From the NCBI RefSeq assembly GCF_026262505.1, contig NC_067206.1:22087896-22151895 (forward strand): a stretch of DNA of 64,000 bases, written 5' to 3'. The position numbers and the translations under genes were made by a program. The first letter of the stretch is position 1. The number at the start of each line of letters is the position of its first letter. The notes beneath the pieces were generated by a model. That model was not told where the DNA came from and ran no database searches. It was given only the letters and a program-made list of their open reading frames with translations. The DNA is from Trichomonas vaginalis G3 (Eukaryota; Parabasalia; Trichomonadida; Trichomonadidae). Shown piece after piece: positions 20,301 to 28,922 of this stretch.

Positions 20301-20883
20301 ATGTACGCTGAGTTTGTTGGAGAAGACCGTTGGGAAACTTGTTTGTTAGATGAGAATATGAAAATTCACTGTTGTGAGTCATTTGAAGTCAGAAACAAAA
20401 GACAAAAAGAGTTTTAAGCGAATGGGAGCGAAATAACGGATATGCTATGATGAAGATGGGTGGAAAATACTATTTTAAACATGTTTGTCATTGCAACTAC
20501 ATTTTAATACTGAATCCTAACAATTTACCTTTTGTAGACCATATAAACCATATAAGAAACGACAATAGACTTGAAAACTTACTTGGGTCACTCGTTCTGA
20601 AAACATAAGAACAAAGGCAAATTTGGAGAATTTTGTATTCGAATTTGTCGACGAACTAGAAGATGAACAATTGAAATTACAGCCTATGGCGAGCATACGT
20701 TTGAGTTTTACTACTATAGGAAGAACAAGACTCTTTCTACTTTTATATACGGCGTAAACTATAGGAAATTAAAAGTATATTTTACTAAGGCGGGCTATGC
20801 TAATGTAAACACTAGAATCAGATGAAAAATACGTTCAAATACTTCTTAACAAATTCAAGAAGCTATATGGCATACCATTTTAA
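20301..20883 (+). pseudogene. HNH endonuclease relic, copy 1
   Basis: Counterpart of the open 194-aa HNH protein at 55021-55605. Start MYAEFVGEDRWETC and the HNH region (DHIN...NDNRLEN) are recognisable around 20535-20580. Leader 'tttatttgaaATG'. Broken here. Confidence 0.65.
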
Positions 20884-20908
20884 AACATATATTTTTTACA
20901 TATATTAA

Positions 20909-21776
20909 ATGCTTCAGGTTGAAAAACAAAGAAACAAAAAGTAGCAGAATACAAAACGCTTAGACTATATCTTTAACAAATGCTGGTAGGAATATTTCAG
21001 ATGAAGAAATTTCATCCCGAGCTTACAGGTTTGACTATCCAGTTCGTTGGCTTCAAGTCCTTCAGATGCAAAGGCAATAGGATTAGAAGAGTTTTGTTTT
21101 TTCAAATAGAACTAACGCGTTTATGTTCGCAGTATATTTTTCATGGGCAGTACAAAGGTTTCTGATGGTCTATAGGAAAAATTTGATGAAATGAGAATCT
21201 TTTACGGTTCGTTCAGACGAAAGTCTTGAGAAAACTCTAAATGACTTTCAAACTCAGATAAACAAATACTATTGGGAATTTCAAGAAAAATACGACTCTT
21301 TACTAAATGGAACATACTATCTGAAACTAGAATAGACAAGATGAACTCCCACCGTTTCATTTCAAAAGATTGAAAATTAACCCTCCAAAGAGATACAGAG
21401 TTTTTATATTGGGGAGTAGACAAACGTTCTTGGCGCAATTTCTTCGGTTACTAAACCAGAACGAACCATTACCACCAGATGGTCCATTTAAATTTATACT
21501 CCACCAGCAGATTTGACAGTTTATAGAAACGTGTTTGACCCTCAAAATGTCATGTGTCATGCAAGTTTCAGTTCAAGCAACAACAGTTTTCTGTGTATCG
21601 GTAAGGACTTTTATGACTTTGCTTCTAAATTCTACGAACCACCTAGTAACAGTTTCTCTGACTTTCAAGTCTGGTTCACAACAAACGGTGTGCAGCATAT
21701 AATACCATTGTACTATGACTTTTATCTCGAATTGTCTTTCATATACAACTACGGAAAAGTGCTGAAAAAGTATTGA
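20909..21776 (+). pseudogene. Structural-type paralog B relic, copy 1
   Basis: Counterpart of the open 286-aa protein at 54124-54984. The last third (VYRNVFDPQNVMCHASF ... YYDFYLELSFIYNYGKVL) reads clearly. Function unknown. Broken here. Confidence 0.6.
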
Positions 21777-22040
21777 AAAATGAGTTTTGGTTGAAAAAAG
21801 AGGTGGAGCCAAAAATGGCTCGACCTCAAAACAAGCATTTTGTGAAGAATATACCACCCCGCGGAATTCCGCGGGGTGCTTTTTATACAAAATTCAACAG
21901 GTGAATTTTCATGAATTTCCTTAAGATAGAAAAAAGTGAGTTAAAATGAGATTTTTATCGTTGTGGTCCGACGGTTAAGCCACAAACGAATGTCCGACGT
22001 ACCACCAAAAAATATTTTTTATTTTTATTGTAAGAACAGT
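21777..22040. promoter_or_regulatory. Intergenic module before KilA-N 1 with palindromes
   Basis: Contains a GAGCCAaaaaTGGCTC hairpin (about 21810), a cassette with the 20-bp perfect palindrome CCCCGCGGAATTCCGCGGGG (21857-21876), and the motif CACAAACGAATGTCCGACG (21981-21999). It ends with the regulatory-type leader TTTTTATTGTAAGAACAGT before the ATG at 22041. Copy 2 has the matching region at 53922-54123. Confidence 0.6.
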
Positions 22041-22703
22041 ATGACAGTCGAAGCAAAAACGTTCACGAACAAATCTAATGGCGAAACATTCACAAAAGGC
22101 ACTTACAACGGTATTGAAGTCTTACGTAGAGACAAGGATGGTTATATAAATGCAACAAAGATGTGTCAGCAGTTTAGGAAAGACTTTAGAAGGTTGTTGG
22201 AAAATAAGTCCTGGGAAGAGTATTTTAAGGCATTTTGTGAAGAATATACCACCCCGCGGAATTCCGCGGGTTGCTTTTTATACAATGTTAATGCAGGAAT
22301 TCCCGATGAAATCAAACAGGTTAGAGGAACGTATGTAGACCCAAGACTCGTAAACTATATAGCAATGTGGGCTTCTCCAAAATATTGCATAGCAGTTGGA
22401 AAAATTCTGGACTCCATAGACAAGAAAGTTCATGAGAAATTAGATGAAGAAGAACTTGAAGATACAGTAGAGAATGCAAAACCTTTGTTCGAAGAAGAAG
22501 TTAGAAAAAAGTGCGAAAAACAAATAGAACATGAACGTGAGATATGTTCTGGTTATAGAGATTCTCCATACGAACTAGACCAATGGGAACAAGAAGATTT
22601 AAAGAGAGAATTTAGAGAATATGAACTCGCTAAAATTTCATTAGAAGCTGCAGAAAAGAAGTTAAAAGTTTGGGGTCGTTTTGTACAAAAATATTGTGAG
22701 TAA
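22041..22703 (+). CDS. KilA-N domain regulator 1, copy 1
   Basis: A 220-aa open frame. The KilA-N DNA-binding fold is shown by GYINATKMCQQFRK (residues ~38-51) and the signature GTYVDPRLVNYIAMWASPKY (~99-118). These are typical of large DNA virus and phage KilA/BRO-type proteins. The C-terminal half is a charged coiled coil (DKKVHEKLDEEELE...). Between the two KilA-N blocks, residues ~64-82 (FCEEYTTPRNSAGCFLY) are encoded by a palindromic cassette that also occurs many times between genes. The start is chosen at 22041 because the shared leader TGTAAGAACA precedes it and copy 2 has the same start. Confidence 0.85.
   Translation: MTVEAKTFTNKSNGETFTKGTYNGIEVLRRDKDGYINATKMCQQFRKDFRRLLENKSWEEYFKAFCEEYTTPRNSAGCFLYNVNAGIPDEIKQVRGTYVDPRLVNYIAMWASPKYCIAVGKILDSIDKKVHEKLDEEELEDTVENAKPLFEEEVRKKCEKQIEHEREICSGYRDSPYELDQWEQEDLKREFREYELAKISLEAAEKKLKVWGRFVQKYCE
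22229..22287. repeat. Palindromic cassette inside the KilA-N 1 gene
   Basis: About 55-60 bp from GCATTTTGTGAAGAATATAC through CCCGCGGAATTCCGCGGG (22253-22270) to GCTTTTTATACAA. The same cassette occurs outside genes at 21836-21898, 22880-23215, 34200-34262 and 34845-34905. Here it is in frame. Copy 2 has it in the same gene at 53675-53735 with a different but still self-complementary core. Confidence 0.85.
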
Positions 22704-23429
22704 ATGAACCATTTCTTTTTATTGAATTCGGCAAAAATATATTTTAGGTTAGATGGTTTTTAGGTGTCACTACGTCACCAGGTCACCAGGTAATTTAAAC
22801 TTCTCTGAAAAAGTGTGACAACATGACATTTTGACAACAACACAGGAAATAAACTTCATCGTACATGTTTTGCCAAGACTTCATCGTCAATGTTTTGTAT
22901 AAAAAGCAATAGCCGGAATTCCGGCGATTGGTATATTCTTCACAAAATGCTTGTTTTGTCAAGACTTCATCGTCAATGTTTTGTATAAAAAGCACCCGCC
23001 GGAATTCCGCGGGGTGGTATATTCTTCACGAAATGCTTGTTTTGTTGAGACTTCTTCGTAAATGTTTTGTATAAAAAAGCAACCGCCGGAATTCCGCGGG
23101 GTGGTATATTCTTCACAAAATGCTTGTTTTGTCAAGACTTCATCGTCAATGTTTTGTATAAAAAGCAATAGCCGGAATTCCGGCGATTGGTATATTCTTC
23201 ACAAAATGCTTGTTTTGAGGTCGAGCCAAAAGTGGCTCCACCGTATTTTTCAACCAAAACTCGTTCATTTTGTTGTTCCCGGACCAAAAAATATATTTTA
23301 GGTGAAGTGGTGAGATCTCACCTCTTTTTTCACCTCTTTTCTCACCCGTTGAATTTTCATGAATTTTCCCGAAATAAAATAAAAAGTTAGTTTTTTAAAA
23401 AAAATATTTTTTATTTTTATTGTAAGAAC
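22704..23429. repeat. Array of four palindromic cassettes and GATC palindrome between genes
   Basis: After AAAAATATATTTTAGGT (22733) and a GTCACCAGGTCACCAGG run, four cassettes of about 80-86 bp occur between 22880 and 23215. Each has AGACTTCATCGTCAATG, TTTTGTATAAAAAGCA, a GGAATTCC-centred palindrome and GTATATTCTTCAC. A GAGCCA/TGGCTC hairpin (23224) and GGTGAGATCTCACC (23309-23322) follow. The leader ATTGTAAGAAC precedes the next ATG. No gene. Confidence 0.8.
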
Positions 23430-24341
23430 ATGTTAGCAACAACAGCACCAAACTCGTTAGTCATGAACCCAACATCTATGTTAGTAGAGATGAAAAGCTT
23501 CATTCCTTCTTCATATACTTTCGAAACAGAAATCCAGAAGATAAAGCAGGAACTTCTCCAAGGAGATTTAGACTGTAGTGCGAAAGATGAAACAAATGAA
23601 GAATATCTTTATGAAATGCAGGATATTATTGACCATCTACCTAAACTTCCTGAAATACAACAACAAAAGCTTACTATTCCTGAATTCGATGAAATAGAAG
23701 TCAAAGCAACTGACTCAGTAGAAACCAAGAAGTTCATACGTAAGGTAAACTATGAGTTTCTTGGATTTCATTGCAACCACAAAGTCATGGACAAAGACTG
23801 CGATATGGTATATAAAAATCTCTGACATATACAAATCTGAAGAATTTAAGACCTACGACAACTTTGTTTCGTTAGTTGCAAAATGTGTATGGCAGATAAG
23901 AGATAAAGATAAAAGAGGTAAAGTATGGAACGAACAGATAAAACCAGCAACTTTTGAGTTAAAGAAAACCATTGACGCCTTAGTTGTTTTAGCAGGTTTT
24001 ATTTCAATGTACAATGCTAAAATGAACCCACAATGTTCAAAATGTAAAGCAGCAATGAGGAAATATAACTACTCCGTCAAAGAGATAGAAAGAATGAGAA
24101 ACGACTATGCAGATTTAAAGAAAGAAGCAGAGAAACCAGCAGAAGATAAAATGGACATGTTGACATTTCTGAACAAAAACTATCCAACAGCTGACGATTT
24201 CCTTCTATCTGATGTCAAGAAGAAATATAAAGAAACATTCGGCATAGTTAAAACTTTTGACATACTGACAGAAGAAATAGAAGCTACAAAACTGTTTAGG
24301 ATTTCAAATATACATCGTACAATTCATGTAAAACGCTTGTG
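23430..24341 (+). pseudogene. CxxC-containing element protein relic, copy 1
   Basis: Counterpart of the open 304-aa protein at 51724-52638. It sits in the regulatory block with the leader TATTGTAAGAAC. A possible zinc motif CSKCK is present. Function unknown. This copy is broken, probably once. Confidence 0.65.
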
Positions 24342-25026
24342 AAAAAGAGGTGAGAAAAGAGGTGAGAAAACAGGTGAGATCTCACCTCTTCACCTAAAAT
24401 ATATTTTTGCTGAGTAAAATGACCAAATTTCATTATATAACTGTTATGAGTGACGAAGTGAACTTTGACACTTCGTAAAAAAAATCCCTGGAAGTCTCAA
24501 CAAAACATTGACGAAGAAGTCTATTTCCTGGACTGTTGTCAAAATGTCATGTTGTCACACTTTTTCAGAGAAGTTCATTTGACCGAGGGACCGAGGGACC
24601 GAGGGACCGAGGGACCTGGTTAGATCTAAAATATATTTTTGCTGAAAAAATGACCAAATTTCATGAATTTCCCCATATGTTTGCGACCCGAGGAAAACCG
24701 CGGGTCGAGATTCCGTACGAAAATCGTAAAAAAACTCTATGAAAATCGTGAAAAATTGCGAGTAGTAAAAAAAACCACTCGCCTAAAACTCTACGAAAAT
24801 CGTAAAAAATTGCGACCCCGACTTTTACAGGGGTCGCCTAAAACTCATGAAAATCGTGAAAAAATGACCAAATTTCATGATATAACTGTATTTTTTTGAC
24901 GAACTGAACTTTGACACTTCATAAAAAAAATCCCTGAAATCATATCTTTTATACAAGATAGAAAAAATAAAATTAACGTTAGTTTTTTTAAAATATTTTT
25001 TTTTATTTTGTATGTAAGAACAGGAA
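24342..25026. repeat. Intergenic repeat block: GATC palindrome, 8-bp repeats, hairpin units
   Basis: Holds GGTGAGATCTCACC (24373-24386), AAAATATATTTTTGCTGA twice, and GACCGAGG x4 (24581-24612). A series of units ACTCTATGAAAATCGTGAAAA has hairpins of different but self-paired stems: GCGACCCG/CGGGTCG (24683-24707), GCGAGT/ACTCGC (24758-24782) and GCGACCCC/GGGGTCGC (24812-24837). The last ~40 bp form the leader TTTTATTTTGTATGTAAGAACAGGAA of the next gene. No gene. Confidence 0.75.
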
Positions 25027-25638
25027 ATGACAAGCACTGAGTTTGAAACAGTTAAAAAGATAGACAATGACACCAAAGTGGTTAGAATTGGTGATTTAAA
25101 CGTAAGATACTCAAAGAAATACAAAAAATATTCTTTGTCAGACATTTTAACACTATCTGGAAAGAAAGCACACGACTGGGTTAGAATTGCTTCTACTCAG
25201 AAAATTTTGACAAGAAATCCTGAGCTGATGATATCGGTAAGATTCTATGGAACTACAGCATATCTCATCGACAAAAGTCTTATACCGATAGTTTTGTTAT
25301 GGATTGACCCAGTTGTTGGATATAATTTCATAACATATGGTTCATTCGATACGGAACGTTGCAGTGAAGGCTTACTTTACATCGTTCAGAAACCGAAGGA
25401 CTTCAATACAAAGAGATATAAGATAGGAAGAACATTTAATATAAGTAGTAGATATGACTCTACAGTCAATAGAGTTAAGGTTGTGTTTGTTAACGATATG
25501 AGAGCTGCTGAAACAGAACTACTTGAAAAGTTTGAGAAAAGGTATGGTGCTCCCACGAAAGGTAAAGAAACTTTCGAAGTAGATGAGATCGACAAAGCTA
25601 TAAAATTATTTGACGAAGTTGCTGAAAAATACATGTAA
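25027..25638 (+). CDS. MSV199-like plus T5orf172 (GIY-YIG) protein, copy 1
   Basis: A 203-aa open frame. The N-terminal ~100 residues (VRIGDLNVRYSKKYKKYSLS...) resemble the MSV199/KilA-N-like DNA-binding regions of large DNA viruses. The C-terminal ~80 residues read GLLYIVQKPKDFNTKRYKIG ... RAAETELLEKFEKRYG, matching the T5orf172/GIY-YIG nuclease-like family. Likely a DNA-binding regulator with nuclease ancestry. It is preceded by the block leader TATGTAAGAACAGGAA and followed 87 bp later by KilA-N 2. Confidence 0.75.
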   Translation: MTSTEFETVKKIDNDTKVVRIGDLNVRYSKKYKKYSLSDILTLSGKKAHDWVRIASTQKILTRNPELMISVRFYGTTAYLIDKSLIPIVLLWIDPVVGYNFITYGSFDTERCSEGLLYIVQKPKDFNTKRYKIGRTFNISSRYDSTVNRVKVVFVNDMRAAETELLEKFEKRYGAPTKGKETFEVDEIDKAIKLFDEVAEKYM

Positions 25639-25683
25639 AGCGTTTATTTTTGGTCTTTTGTGAAAGTCAGGAAATAACGCTAA

Positions 25684-25725
25684 TTTTATTTTTTTTTATT
25701 TTTTATTTTGTATGTAAGAACAGAT
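25684..25725 (+). promoter_or_regulatory. Regulatory-class leader before KilA-N 2
   Basis: TTTTATTTTGTATGTAAGAACAGAT-type sequence directly before the ATG at 25726. The core TGTAAGAACA also directly precedes the ATGs at 22041, 23430 and 25027, and the equivalents in copy 2 (ending at 50478, 51182, 52638 and 53921). It is absent before the capsid-type genes. Confidence 0.6.
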
Positions 25726-26532
25726 ATGACAACAACAGAGAACACAACAACTGCTATCGTTCATGAAGCCATAAGTGAAGAATACGAGTGGGTTCAGTTT
25801 AACAAACAGTTACGTCTCATTCGTTCGGTCAAAGATGACATGTACCAAATGCAAAGTATTTTGACAGCATGTTTTGCTCCAGATACTAAACACGCAGACG
25901 ACTGGTTCAAAAACCAAAGCACACAAGAACTTTTGAGTGAAATTTCTCTAGACCGAGAATTCTCGGCCTTGCATAAAACACATGAAAATCGTAAAAATTT
26001 GGCTCCTGGTTTAAGAGGATATTATGTACATAGACTTCTTGTAAATGCTGTTGCAATGTGGGCTTCAGCTCGCTATTCATGGTATGTTTGTAAACTTCTT
26101 GACGAACTTCATAGACAAGAACGTGAAGAGATGGAAAAGAAACTTCAAGCAAAAGATGAAGTCATTGAATCCAAAGACAAAAGCATACAGAAAAGAATAC
26201 CACGTTCGGTACCAAAAGGAAAGGAAAAGAACTATAAGTATATGATTTACACTGAAGAGATGGAAAATGAAGAAGACAGAGATATGGTTATGTTGCATTT
26301 AGTCAGAAGAAACAACAAAAGCTTTTACGACTTAGCTAAGATTTACAAATCTGACAGAAATTGGTTCTATCGCGAAAACTTACCGATTTCAATGACACCA
26401 AATGAAGATGTTAAACAGATAGTTCAAGATACGTTACCTCAAACACACTATGATATGAAAGGTTGTACAATACTTACATTCAAAGAAGATTTGCCGCTAC
26501 TGAAGGAAAAGATAACAGAGTATTTTCGATAA
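25726..26532 (+). CDS. KilA-N domain regulator 2, copy 1
   Basis: About 268 aa. KilA-N signature GYYVHRLLVNAVAMWASARY at roughly residues 100-120. A coiled coil (HRQEREEMEKKLQAKDEVIE) follows, then a C-terminal domain with SVPKGKEKNYKYMIYTEEME, resembling C-terminal domains of poxvirus/iridovirus KilA-type proteins. Just before the signature, HENRKNLAPG matches the 'YENRKK' hairpin repeat of the intergenic DNA. It is convergent with the ATPase across a 22-bp minisatellite. Its very end differs from copy 2. Confidence 0.75.
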   Translation: MTTTENTTTAIVHEAISEEYEWVQFNKQLRLIRSVKDDMYQMQSILTACFAPDTKHADDWFKNQSTQELLSEISLDREFSALHKTHENRKNLAPGLRGYYVHRLLVNAVAMWASARYSWYVCKLLDELHRQEREEMEKKLQAKDEVIESKDKSIQKRIPRSVPKGKEKNYKYMIYTEEMENEEDRDMVMLHLVRRNNKSFYDLAKIYKSDRNWFYRENLPISMTPNEDVKQIVQDTLPQTHYDMKGCTILTFKEDLPLLKEKITEYFR

Positions 26533-27099
26533 CTTCAAAGAGGAAGAGTAAATGAACCATTTATTTTTCAAGCTTGACACCAAAGATGGCTCAGGTAGCT
26601 CTATAAGGTAAATTGTCTTGTCCGAGTCCTTCTGGCATTCCGAGTCCTTCCTTCCAACATTCCGAGTCCTTCCTTCTGGCATTCCGAGTCCTTCCTTCCG
26701 ACAGGAAAAGTTTTTCTTTCCGACAGGAAAAGTTTTTCTTTCCGACAGGAAAAGTTTTTCCTTTCCGACAGGAAAATTTTCCTTCCGACAGGAAAAATTT
26801 TTCTTTCCGACAGGAAAAATTTTTCCAGTTGTCCGTCCGTAAACCATTCAAATTTTCGAAAATTGAGAACTTTTTGGCCGACCTTCAGGAAAAATTTTTC
26901 TTTCCGACAGGAAAATTTTTCTTTCCGACAGGAAAAGTTTTTCTTTCCGACAGGAAAATTTTTCTTCCGACAGGAAAAGTCCTTCCTTCCGACAGGACAC
27001 AAACGAATGTCCGACGTACCACCAACCGAGTCCATTCCAAAGCCAGAAGAACCGACAGCCCCAGCACCACAACAGACTAAGACTCAAACACTTACATTT
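26533..27099. repeat. 22-bp TTCCGACAGGAAA minisatellite in the convergent intergenic region
   Basis: About a dozen units of roughly 22 bp, CTTTCCGACAGGAAAAGTTTTT, from 26695 to 26995 are preceded by GGCATTCCGAGTCCTTCC repeats (26635-26695). Each unit can pair TTTCC with GGAAA. The block ends with CACAAACGAATGTCCGACG (26998-27016), also found upstream of KilA-N 1. Open frames through it are repeat artefacts. Copy 2 equivalent: 49096-49589. Confidence 0.85.
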
Positions 27100-27971
27100 T
27101 TACGCTTGACTTTTTACAATTTGAACTTTGTTTGCGTAGATGTGAATTCTGAAAGAAGTATGAGGGTCTTGTATGACTTTGTACTTCTCCCATAGTTCAT
27201 GTCTGTCAAACTTACCTGCCATGGACTCTTTCATAAGTTCCATGAAATCGTCTTCGGACAATCCGGGGAAAAGTACAATGTCAGTAAGTATTCTCTTTAC
27301 ATCCTTACTTAAACTCTTGCTGTCTGTACACAAATGACAACTGAAATGTTAAAGTGTCTGAGCTTCTTAAGAATTCGACACATGTCTTGTTCTCTGTTCT
27401 TTAACAAAGGATGAGAAGCAAAGTCATCTAAGATAAGAAGACATCTGTGAGGGTAAGTCTTCCAATCGTAAGATTGCAATTTCTTCGAAATGTATTCTAT
27501 CTCTTTCTGTTTGTTTCTGAAGTGTTTCTTCTCTAATATTCTCTGCATTTCCTCATTTGGGTCTTTAAACTTCGAATTGACATACTCATTTATAGCATTG
27601 TACTTCAAAACTCTTCTTTGGTACTTCTTTATCCAATCTAACAACTCAGAGTCTTTTATACATACTAACTTAGACTTTTTATAATATCTTTGAACGAATT
27701 ACGGTTTGGTCAAATTGACCAGAAGTACTACAAATGACTACTAACTCATAGAATGGGTTCTTCTCATCTAGTTCTTGTTGTTGTGCAGCCATTTTAAGAT
27801 AAGTGAAAGTCTTACCCGACCCAGGTGGTGCAATTAGACCTGTTATACCATTCTGAGCAAATAGAACTTGTCATGTATGGGTTTTATCTGAGCATTTTCC
27901 AACTTCCTCTTGTTCTTATTTAAAACATTCTCAAATTTTTTGTCAATGTCAGCAAACTTTTTTTCTAACAT
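27100..27971 (-). pseudogene. FtsK/HerA-type genome-packaging ATPase relic, copy 1
   Basis: The gene carries Walker A (APPGSGKT, encoded near 27820-27845) and Walker B (CLLILDDFASH near 27430), with the following ISVVICVQT strand. This is the arrangement of A32-like packaging ATPases of Polintons, PLVs and NCLDVs. Start at 27971 (MLEKKFADIDKKF). It is divergent from the 147-aa gene across 36 bp. Broken. Confidence 0.85.
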
Positions 27972-28007
27972 ATTTTTAGAAAAATTAAAATTTTTATCTT
28001 TTAGGAA

Positions 28008-28451
28008 ATGTCTAGCGATTTCGCTATCTATATTCGAGACAAGCTTTTCGACAGCAAAACATCTGTCGACCATAAAATCTTACATAGTGTAAACAAGAAA
28101 GGTGAATTTGTTCTAAAGTTCTGTTTCTGGGAATATGACAAGAACCATAAAACCTTAAGCAGAGAAGTCTTAAAATTTGTCAATGACAGACTTGTTGACA
28201 GAGATGACGCCTCTTGGAGAGATGAAGTCCAACAAAACTTCTTAGAATGCAAAGAAGACACATGCGCTGTTCTTGAAAATGAAATAGAAAACAGAATAGA
28301 AGAGCTATTAAATGACAAAGCACTTTTACAAAAATATGGTTCTGAGAAGTTTGACATAACTCCACCAGAGAAGAAGAAGAGAGAAAAGAAAGAAAAGAAA
28401 GTAGAAGAAGAGAAGAAAGAACCAGAGCCAGAAAAGAAATTTGACATGTAA
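28008..28451 (+). CDS. 147-aa acidic/lysine-rich element protein, copy 1
   Basis: Open frame. A folded N-terminal part (~1-110, with FVLKFCFWEYDKN) is followed by a highly charged Lys/Glu tail (KKKREKKEKKVEEEKK). Unknown function. Divergent from the ATPase and convergent with the 129-aa gene (16 bp between stops). Confidence 0.6.
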   Translation: MSSDFAIYIRDKLFDSKTSVDHKILHSVNKKGEFVLKFCFWEYDKNHKTLSREVLKFVNDRLVDRDDASWRDEVQQNFLECKEDTCAVLENEIENRIEELLNDKALLQKYGSEKFDITPPEKKKREKKEKKVEEEKKEPEPEKKFDM

Positions 28452-28467
28452 AAATAAAATTTTATTT

Positions 28468-28857
28468 TTAGAACATTTCTGGGTCAATGTCAATGTTCTC
28501 TTCCTCTTTAGGAGCAAACACTGGCTTAGACTCTAAAATCTTTTTACCCAATTTACCTTGAACTTCAACTATCTTAGACTCATAATATTCATAGTCGTCT
28601 GCTTTCTTTGGTTCATAAGGTATAACAAGTTTGTATGCTTTGCCTTCTTTAAGGTTTGAAAACCTTCTGTCAAAACTTTCTTTGACTGTTAACAAACCTT
28701 CTATGTCTAAGTCTTCAAATTTCGCACCATTTTTAGTCACAATAGCAAACTTAACTGGTTCGATGTTCCAAACTTTGTCAAATGTAGACTTTTCAAAATG
28801 GTAGAAGTAAACATTCAAATATGTGAATGGGTCTAGTTCTTCTTTAAGTCCTGACAT
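28468..28857 (-). CDS. 129-aa element protein, copy 1
   Basis: Open frame starting MSGLKEELDPFTYLNVYFY and ending in an acidic tail (EEENIDIDPEMF). It has beta-rich character and could be a nucleic-acid-binding or virion accessory protein, but I do not recognise it. An upstream ATG in another frame stops after 17 codons, so the 28857 start is preferred. Leader contains AAATATTTTTTTATC. Confidence 0.55.
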   Translation of the reverse strand: MSGLKEELDPFTYLNVYFYHFEKSTFDKVWNIEPVKFAIVTKNGAKFEDLDIEGLLTVKESFDRRFSNLKEGKAYKLVIPYEPKKADDYEYYESKIVEVQGKLGKKILESKPVFAPKEEENIDIDPEMF

Positions 28858-28922
28858 GTACTTGTTACTGAGATGAATTTCGTCATCTTTTCTATCGGAT
28901 AAAAAAATATTTTTTTTAAAAT

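Noticed and set aside
26601-27080. Long frames on both strands across the 22-bp minisatellite
   Set aside because: The units lack stops in several frames, so the frames are artefacts of tandem repetition, with differing unit numbers in copy 2.
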